Shown here one piece after another: positions 56,801 through 64,000 of a stretch of DNA of 64,000 bases. The notes under the pieces were generated by a model. That model made no database searches and was not told the DNA's origin. It saw nothing but the letters and a program-made list of their open reading frames with translations. The stretch comes from Cinclus cinclus (lineage: Eukaryota > Chordata > Aves > Passeriformes > Cinclidae): positions 186,001-250,000 of the forward strand of contig NW_026912163.1 in NCBI RefSeq assembly GCF_963662255.1, in the 5' to 3' direction. Within the stretch, counting starts at the first letter, position 1. Each line of letters begins with the position of its first letter. Made by a program: the position numbers and the translations under genes.

Positions 56801-58238
56801 CTGCGGCTACACATTAAGCTCGCCCGGAACGCCCTGCTGAAACTTGCCTTCTGGCACCACATTCGCGGGGCAGCCGTCTTTCTTTGGCCACCTGCCATGT
56901 GGCCCCATATCGCCGCGCTCGTTGCACTCCGCTTGTCAGATTGGCTTCCCGTGGCGCTGATTTCAGCCTGGCCAAATACTAGCGCTGCGGAGAGCTGTCT
57001 CGCAGACAATCATGTTCCAGCATAGAAATTTGTCCTGCAATGTTCCCCCCTCTTTTCCCGCATTGTGTTGCTCTGATGAATGCCTTGAGCATGGAACGAC
57101 TTAAGCCAGCAAGTATTCCTCGCCGGCCACCTCTCGCTGTGCAAGAGGTATGCCGTGGACCCTTGGAACGCTGCCAAGCAAAAAGCAGAGCAGTGACCAT
57201 AAAAGCGAGGAGAGAGCATGCACGAAGCACACTAGTTCTGTCTAGTGCTTTCCGTGCAGAGAGGCGGCAAAGCTGAATGCCGTGCCAGAGCTTCACTTCT
57301 CGCTGGAGCACAGGAAGGCAAGAATGAAGAGGCAGAACACAGCCTTGGTTTCAGCAGCCTCCGGGACTGCAAAAGTTCAGCAATAGCTCTGTCAAAGCAG
57401 AACTCGGCTGAGAATGCTCTCGCAGCTTGGGAAAGTTAGGCGCAGCTGTTGACCAGCTCTGCCCGTGGCCACAGGCTGCTTCTTCCACCTTCACTGTGGC
57501 AGAGCTTTTGCGGAGCAGAGACGGCATTCTTCAAGGGCGTGTTCTCCAAGGTGCTGTGAAACAGAGCCTAGCACGCTGTCTTGCTGATACTGGCTTTCGG
57601 CAAGCAGGCGTGCCAGACCGCTGACATTCTGCACTCTGGCAGCCTAGTTGCCAGCTTTCGGCAGCTGCTGTCCTAGCAAGGAAGCTCAGGGAGTCAAAGC
57701 CAGTGCCGGGCGGCATCTTTCTGCTTTGCCCGCCTAAGCGGCGTCACGCTCCCTCGGATACTGTGTCCTTTCCCTCTGCACTGCGTCTGCCGAGGTGCTC
57801 TCTGTCTCTCGGAGCATAAGGGCATAGGACAATGTTATCCACAGCAGGGTAGAAATGGCATTGCTAGCAGGAAAGCTAGATGCCTTGGAACTGTCCCCTT
57901 AGCCCTTGCCACTCACTTCAGGCTCGTACGCTGAGCAGAACAGCCTGCTGTTCTGAAGCTTCGCTGGCTGCCGTTCGTGCCCAGACGCCATTTCCTTCCC
58001 AAGGAGGCGAAGCGCCGTCTACTTCTGGCAGCGAGCACGCTGCTCCTGGCTTTCGCTTCTGCCGCAACGAGCTCGCTACGAGCACTTTTCTTCTCAACCC
58101 TCTAGACCATTGCGTTCTGCTTTTCTTGTCTCGTGAATGGAGACGGAAAGCTTCTCGGCTACAATCTCGCCTAGAACAACTGCGGCTACACATTAAGCTC
58201 GCCCGGAACGCCCTGCTGAAACTTGCCTTCTGGCACCA
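50816..58238. repeat. 1.34/1.38-kb subtelomeric macrosatellite, trimeric higher order
   Basis: Nearly identical units whose equivalent points fall at 51,063, 52,403, 53,782, 55,161, 56,501 and 57,880, spacings 1340, 1379, 1379, 1340, 1379. The two lengths differ by a 39-bp block (GAGCTCGCTACGAGC...). Order by length is A-B-B-A-B-B, so every third unit is 4,098 bp apart. The last unit is truncated at 58,238, where the 44-bp array begins. CpG-rich. Overlapping open frames on both strands (up to 174 aa) recur because the DNA recurs; none has a recognisable domain. Confidence 0.93.
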
Positions 58239-60880
58239 ACTTGCCTCCATTGCGTCACAATGGTTCCTTTCTTCGCTTAACCCCTGTGGTGTCACAATGC
58301 ATCCCATGCCCTTATAGACCGCTTGATGTCACAATGTATCATTTGATTCTTGGCGTCTATGGTGTCATAATATTTCCATGTGTTTATTGGGAACCATGCT
58401 TTCACAATCCATCCCTGGCCCTTTTACTCCCCTTGGCGTCACAAAAGGATCAGTAGAATATTAGCCCCCACTGGGTCACAATGGTTCCTTGCTTCTCTTA
58501 ACCCCTGTGGTGTCACAATGCATCCCATGCCCTTTTAGACCACTTGGTGTCACAATGGAACATTTGATTCTTGGCCTCTATGGTGTCATAATATTTCCAT
58601 GTTTTTATTGGGAACCATGCTTTCACAATCCATTCCTGGCCCTTTCACATCCCCTTGTGAAAAGGGATCATTACATTGTTAGCCTCCATTGAGTCACAAT
58701 GGTTCCTAGCTTCGCTTAACGCCTGTGGTGCCACAATGCAACCCATACCCTTTTAGACAACTTGGTGTCACAATGAATCATTTGATTCTTGGCCTCCATC
58801 GTGTCATAATAGTTCCTTGCTGGTATTAGGCTCCATGCGGTCACAATTCATCCCTGGCCCTTTTAGGACCCCTGGTGTCACAAGGGATCAGTAGAATATT
58901 AGCCTCCCTTGCGTCACAATGGTTCCTTGCTTCTCTTAACCCCTGTGGTTTCACAATTCATCCCATGTCCTTTTAGGCCCATTGGTGTCACAAGGGATCA
59001 TTAGAATGTTATCTTCCATTGGCTCACAATGGTTCCTTGCTTCTCTTGACCCCTATGGTGTCACAATGCATCCCATGTCCTTTTAGGCCACGTGATGTAA
59101 CAATGAATAATTTGATTCTTGGCCTCCATGGTGTCATAATAGTTCCTAGGCTCTATTGGGCGCCATGCTGCCACAATTCATCCCTGGCCCTTTTAGGACC
59201 ATTGGTGTCACAATGGACCATTAGATTGTTAGCCTCCAATGTGTCACAATGGTTCCTTGCTTCTCTTAATCCCTGTGTTGTCACAATGCATCCCATGCCC
59301 CTTTAGGTGACTTCATGTCGCAATGAATCGTTTCATTCTTGGCCTCCAAGGTGTTATAATTGCTCCTACGTTCTATTGGGCCCCATGTTGTCACAATTCA
59401 GTCCATGCACTTTTAGGCCCATTGGTGTCAGAATGGACCATTAGATTGTTAGCCTCCACTGGGTCACAATGGTTCTTTTCTTCTCTTAACCCCTGTGGTG
59501 TCACAATGCATCCCATGCCCTTATAGACCGCTTGATGACAGAATGTACCATTTGATTCTTGGTGTCTATGGTGTCATAATATTTCCATGTGTTTATTGGG
59601 CACCATGCTTTCACAATTCATCCCTGGCCCTTTTAGGACCCCTGGAGTCACAAGGGATCAGTAGAATATTAGACTCCATTGGGTCACAATGGTTCCTTGC
59701 TTCTCTTTACCCCTGTGGTTTCACAATTCATCCCATGTCCTTTTAGGCTCATTGGTGTCACAAGGGATCATTAGAATGTTAGCCTCCAGTGGGTCACAAT
59801 GATTCCTTGCTTCTCCTAACCCCTATGGTGTGACAATGCATCCCATTCACTTTTAGGCCACTTCATGTCACAATGAATCATTTGATTCTTGGACTCCATG
59901 ATGTCATAATAGTTCCTTGCTTCTATTGGGCGCCATGCTGTCACAACTCATCCCTGGCCCTTTTAGGACCATTGGTGTCGCAATGGATCATTAGGTGGTT
60001 GGCCTCCACAGGGTCACAATGGTTCCTTGCTTCTCCTAACCTCTATGGTGTGGCAATGCATCCCATGCCCATTTAGGCCACTTGATGTCACAATGGAACA
60101 TTTGATTCTTGGCCTCTATGGTGTCATAATATTTCCATGTTTTTATTGGGAACCATGCTTTCACAATCCATCCCTGGCCCTTTTACATCCCCTGATGTCA
60201 AAAGGGATCATTAGATTGTTAGCCTCCATTGGGTCACAATGGTTCCTAGCTTCACTTAACCCCTGTGGTGCCACAATGCAACCCATGCCCTTTTAGACAA
60301 CTTGGTGTCACAATGAATCATTTGATTCTTGGCCTCCATGGTGTCATAATAGTTCCTAGGTTCTATTGGGCACCATGCTGTCACAATTCATCCCTGGCCC
60401 TTTTAGGACCATTGGTGTCACAATGGATCATTAGACTGTTAGCCTCCAATGGGTCACAATGGTTCCTTGCTTCTCTTAACCCCTGTGGTGTCACAATGCA
60501 TCCCATGCCCTTTTAGGTCACTTGATGTCGCAATGAATCGTTTCATTCTTGGCCTCCATGGTGTTATAATTGTTCCTAGGTTCTATTGGGCCCCATGTTG
60601 TCACAATTCATCCCATGCACTTTTAGGCCCATTGGTGTCAGAATGGACCATTAGATTGTTAACCTCCACTGGGTCACAATGGTTCTTTTCTTCTCTTGAC
60701 CCCTATGGTGTCACAAATGCATCCCATGCCATTTTAGGCCACTTCATGTCACAGTGAATCATTTGATTCTTGGCCTATATGGTGTCCTAATATTTCCTTG
60801 TGTTTATTGGGAACCATGCTTTCACAATTCATCCCTGGCCCTTTTACGCCCCGTGGCGTCACAAAGGATCAGTAGAATAT
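58239..60880. repeat. 44-bp minisatellite in about 220-bp higher-order units
   Basis: About 12 copies of a unit of 218-221 bp (the CTTAACCCCTGTGG landmark recurs at 58,276, 58,497, 58,715 and 58,935). Each unit is made of five diverged 44-bp monomers with a GTGTCACAATG core. It directly abuts the telomere. Confidence 0.9.
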
Positions 60881-63800
60881 TAGGGTTAGGGTTCGGGTTC
60901 GGGTTCGGGTTCGGGTTAGGGTTCGGGTTAGGGTTAGGGTTAGGGTTCGGGTTCGGGTTAGGGTTAGGGTTAGGGTTCGGGTTAGGGTTCGGGTTAGGGT
61001 TAGGGTTAGGGTTAGGGTTAGGGTTAGGGTTCGGGTTAGGGTTAGGGTTCGGGTTAGGGTTCGGGTTAGGGTTAGGGTTAGGGTTAGGGTTCGGGTTAGG
61101 GTTAGGGTTAGGGTTAGGGTTAGGGTTAGGGTTCGGGTTAGGGTTCGGGTTAGGGTTCGGGTTAGGGTTCGGGTTCGGGTTCGGGTTCGGGTTAGGGTTA
61201 GGGTTCGGGTTAGGGTTAGGGTTAGGGTTAGGGTTAGGGTTAGGGTTAGGGTTAGGGTTCGGGTTAGGGTTCGGGTTCGGGTTCGGGTTAGGGTTCGGGT
61301 TCGGGTTAGGGTTAGGGTTAGGGTTAGGGTTAGGGTTAGGGTTCGGGTTAGGGTTAGGGTTAGGGTTCGGGTTCGGGTTAGGGTTAGGGTTAGGGTTAGG
61401 GTTAGGGTTCGGGTTCGGGTTCGGGTTCGGGTTCGGGTTCGGGTTAGGGTTCGGGTTCGGGTTAGGGTTAGGGTTAGGGTTAGGGTTAGGGTTAGGGTTA
61501 GGGTTAGGGTTCGGGTTCGGGTTAGGGTTCGGGTTCGGGTTCGGGTTAGGGTTAGGGTTCGGGTTAGGGTTAGGGTTAGGGTTAGGGTTAGGGTTAGGGT
61601 TAGGGTTAGGGTTAGGGTTAGGGTTAGGGTTAGGGTTAGGGTTAGGGTTAGGGTTAGGGTTAGGGTTAGGGTTAGGGTTAGGGTTCGGGTTCGGGTTCGG
61701 GTTCGGGTTCGGGTTCGGGTTCGGGTTCGGGTTCGGGTTCGGGTTAGGGTTAGGGTTAGGGTTAGGGTTAGGGTTAGGGTTAGGGTTAGGGTTCGGGTTA
61801 GGGTTAGGGTTAGGGTTAGGGTTAGGGTTAGGGTTAGGGTTAGGGTTCGGGTTAGGGTTAGGGTTAGGGTTAGGGTTAGGGTTAGGGTTAGGGTTCGGGT
61901 TAGGGTTAGGGTTAGGGTTAGGGTTAGGGTTAGGGTTCGGGTTAGGGTTCGGGTTAGGGTTAGGGTTAGGGTTAGGGTTAGGGTTCGGGTTAGGGTTAGG
62001 GTTCGGGTTAGGGTTAGGGTTCGGGTTCGGGTTAGGGTTAGGGTTAGGGTTAGGGTTAGGGTTAGGGTTAGGGTTCGGGTTCGGGTTAGGGTTAGGGTTC
62101 GGGTTAGGGTTAGGGTTAGGGTTAGGGTTAGGGTTAGGGTTAGGGTTAGGGTTCGGGTTAGGGTTAGGGTTAGGGTTAGGGTTAGGGTTAGGGTTAGGGT
62201 TAGGGTTAGGGTTAGGGTTAGGGTTAGGGTTAGGGTTAGGGTTAGGGTTAGGGTTAGGGTTAGGGTTAGGGTTAGGGTTAGGGTTAGGGTTAGGGTTAGG
62301 GTTAGGGTTAGGGTTAGGGTTAGGGTTAGGGTTAGGGTTAGGGTTAGGGTTAGGGTTAGGGTTAGGGTTAGGGTTAGGGTTAGGGTTAGGGTTAGGGTTA
62401 GGGTTAGGGTTAGGGTTAGGGTTAGGGTTAGGGTTAGGGTTAGGGTTAGGGTTAGGGTTAGGGTTAGGGTTAGGGTTAGGGTTAGGGTTAGGGTTAGGGT
62501 TAGGGTTAGGGTTAGGGTTAGGGTTAGGGTTAGGGTTAGGGTTAGGGTTAGGGTTAGGGTTAGGGTTAGGGTTAGGGTTAGGGTTAGGGTTAGGGTTAGG
62601 GTTAGGGTTAGGGTTAGGGTTAGGGTTAGGGTTAGGGTTAGGGTTAGGGTTAGGGTTAGGGTTAGGGTTAGGGTTAGGGTTAGGGTTAGGGTTAGGGTTA
62701 GGGTTAGGGTTAGGGTTAGGGTTAGGGTTAGGGTTAGGGTTAGGGTTAGGGTTAGGGTTAGGGTTAGGGTTAGGGTTAGGGTTAGGGTTAGGGTTAGGGT
62801 TAGGGTTAGGGTTAGGGTTAGGGTTAGGGTTAGGGTTAGGGTTAGGGTTAGGGTTAGGGTTAGGGTTAGGGTTAGGGTTAGGGTTAGGGTTAGGGTTAGG
62901 GTTAGGTTAGGGTTAGGGTTAGGGTTAGGGTTCGGGTTCGGGTTCGGGTTAGGGTTCGGGTTAGGGTTAGGTTAGGGTTAGGGTTAGGGTTAGGGTTAGG
63001 GTTAGGGTTAGGGTTAGGGTTAGGGTTAGGGTTAGGGTTAGGGTTAGGGTTAGGGTTAGGGTTAGGGTTAGGGTTAGGGTTAGGGTTAGGGTTAGGGTTA
63101 GGGTTAGGGTTAGGGTTAGGGTTAGGGTTAGGGTTAGGGTTAGGGTTAGGGTTAGGGTTAGGGTTAGGGTTAGGGTTAGGGTTAGGGTTAGGGTTAGGGT
63201 TAGGGTTAGGGTTAGGGTTAGGGTTAGGGTTAGGTTAGGGTTAGGGTTAGGGTTAGGGTTAGGGTTAGGGTTAGGGTTAGGGTTAGGGTTAGGGTTAGGG
63301 TTAGGGTTAGGGTTAGGGTTAGGGTTAGGGTTAGGGTTAGGGTTAGGGTTAGGGTTAGGGTTAGGGTTAGGGTTAGGGTTAGGGTTAGGGTTAGGGTTAG
63401 GGTTAGGGTTAGGGTTAGGGTTAGGGTTAGGGTTAGGGTTAGGGTTAGGGTTAGGGTTAGGGTTAGGGTTAGGGTTAGGGTTAGGGTTAGGGTTAGGGTT
63501 AGGGTTAGGGTTAGGGTTAGGGTTAGGGTTAGGGTTAGGGTTAGGGTTAGGGTTAGGGTTAGGGTTAGGGTTAGGGTTAGGGTTAGGGTTAGGGTTAGGG
63601 TTAGGGTTAGGGTTAGGGTTAGGGTTAGGGTTAGGGTTAGGGTTAGGGTTAGGGTTAGGGTTAGGTTAGGGTTAGGGTTAGGGTTAGGGTTAGGGTTAGG
63701 GTTAGGTTAGGGTTAGGGTTAGGGTTAGGGTTAGGGTTAGGGTTAGGGTTAGGGTTAGGGTTAGGGTTAGGGTTAGGGTTAGGGTTAGGGTTAGGGTTAG

Positions 63801-64000
63801 GGTTAGGGTTAGGGTTAGGTTAGGGTTAGGGTTAGGGTTAGGGTTAGGGTTAGGGTTAGGGTTAGGGTTAGGGTTAGGGTTAGGGTTAGGGTTAGGGTTA
63901 GGGTTAGGGTTAGGGTTAGGGTTAGGGTTAGGGTTAGGGTTAGGGTTAGGGTTAGGGTTAGGGTTAGGGTTAGGGTTAGGGTTAGGGTTAGGGTTAGGGT
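60880..64000 (+). repeat. Telomere, (TTAGGG)n with TTCGGG variants
   Basis: About 3.1 kb of hexamer repeat reaching the end of the window. TTCGGG variants are frequent from 60,890 to about 62,155 and reappear in a small cluster at 62,930-62,960. The rest is almost pure TTAGGG. Six 5-base TTAGG units break the register (about 62,903, 62,969, 63,232, 63,663, 63,704, 63,817). G-rich strand 5'-3' points to the right, as at a right chromosome end. The long Leu/Gly frame through it is not a gene. Confidence 0.98.

Noticed and set aside
51063..58317. Repeated 145-174-aa + strand frames and 103-156-aa minus-strand frames, once per unit
   Set aside because: Conserved only because the satellite units are nearly identical. 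Frames overlap on both strands, have no known domain, and a 39-bp indel is tolerated. I treat them as satellite shadows.
60754..62910. 718-codon Leu/Gly/Phe open frame
   Set aside because: It is the translation of telomeric TTAGGG/TTCGGG repeats, open only because the hexamer has no stop in this frame.

Overview
The window is the right-hand end of a bird chromosome, probably a GC-rich, passerine-type microchromosome. The + strand ends in about 3.1 kb of TTAGGG repeat (60.9-64.0 kb), the G-rich strand orientation expected at a right terminus. The bird assignment is inference from three things: young endogenous retroviruses of avian style, short head-to-head C2H2 zinc-finger genes, and gene content (mucolipin-like, CYP4-like, ZNF) resembling human chromosome 19p. 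There are no bacterial features, CRISPR arrays, rRNA genes or tRNA genes.

Layout. (1) 0-31 kb is a segmentally duplicated gene block. Three copies of a minus-strand zinc-finger gene (2.2-3.4, 18.3-20.2, 26.6-28.3 kb) each share a compact promoter with a plus-strand 16-nt first coding exon (ATGGCGGC... followed by GTGAG). Between them lie mucolipin (TRPML)-like exons with a frameshift and a stop (22.2-23.8 kb), three decayed copies of a CYP4-like heme-loop exon (1.63, 10.74, 25.9 kb), many intron-type minisatellites and LTR debris. (2) A class III (ERVL-like) provirus lies at 10,980-17,757. Its 694-bp LTRs differ at about 3 sites but its genes are broken; the exact empty site survives in the paralogous copy near 26.02 kb. 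(3) A CpG-rich segment at 31.6-31.8 kb carries three ZNF143/THAP11-type promoter motifs. (4) A second, young provirus lies at 32,373-41,847, gammaretrovirus-like with a 4-bp target duplication. Its gag, env and protease/RT/RNase H are open, with one frame break before integrase. It shows a UGA-CUAG gag/pol stop, a repeat array in the leader, and an Env whose N-terminal part carries two immunoglobulin-like domains. (5) 42.8-49.5 kb is a stretch in which I recognise no gene. (6) 49.56-60.88 kb is subtelomere: degenerate telomere-like sequence, a 1.34/1.38-kb macrosatellite arranged as trimers of period 4,098 bp, then a 44-bp minisatellite in about 220-bp higher-order units. (7) The telomere has TTCGGG variants concentrated in its inner 1.3 kb.

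Functionally, the host genes look like a decaying or expanding ZNF/mucolipin/P450 cluster. The best-preserved coding capacity in the window belongs to the second provirus. The most unusual element is its Ig-domain Env.
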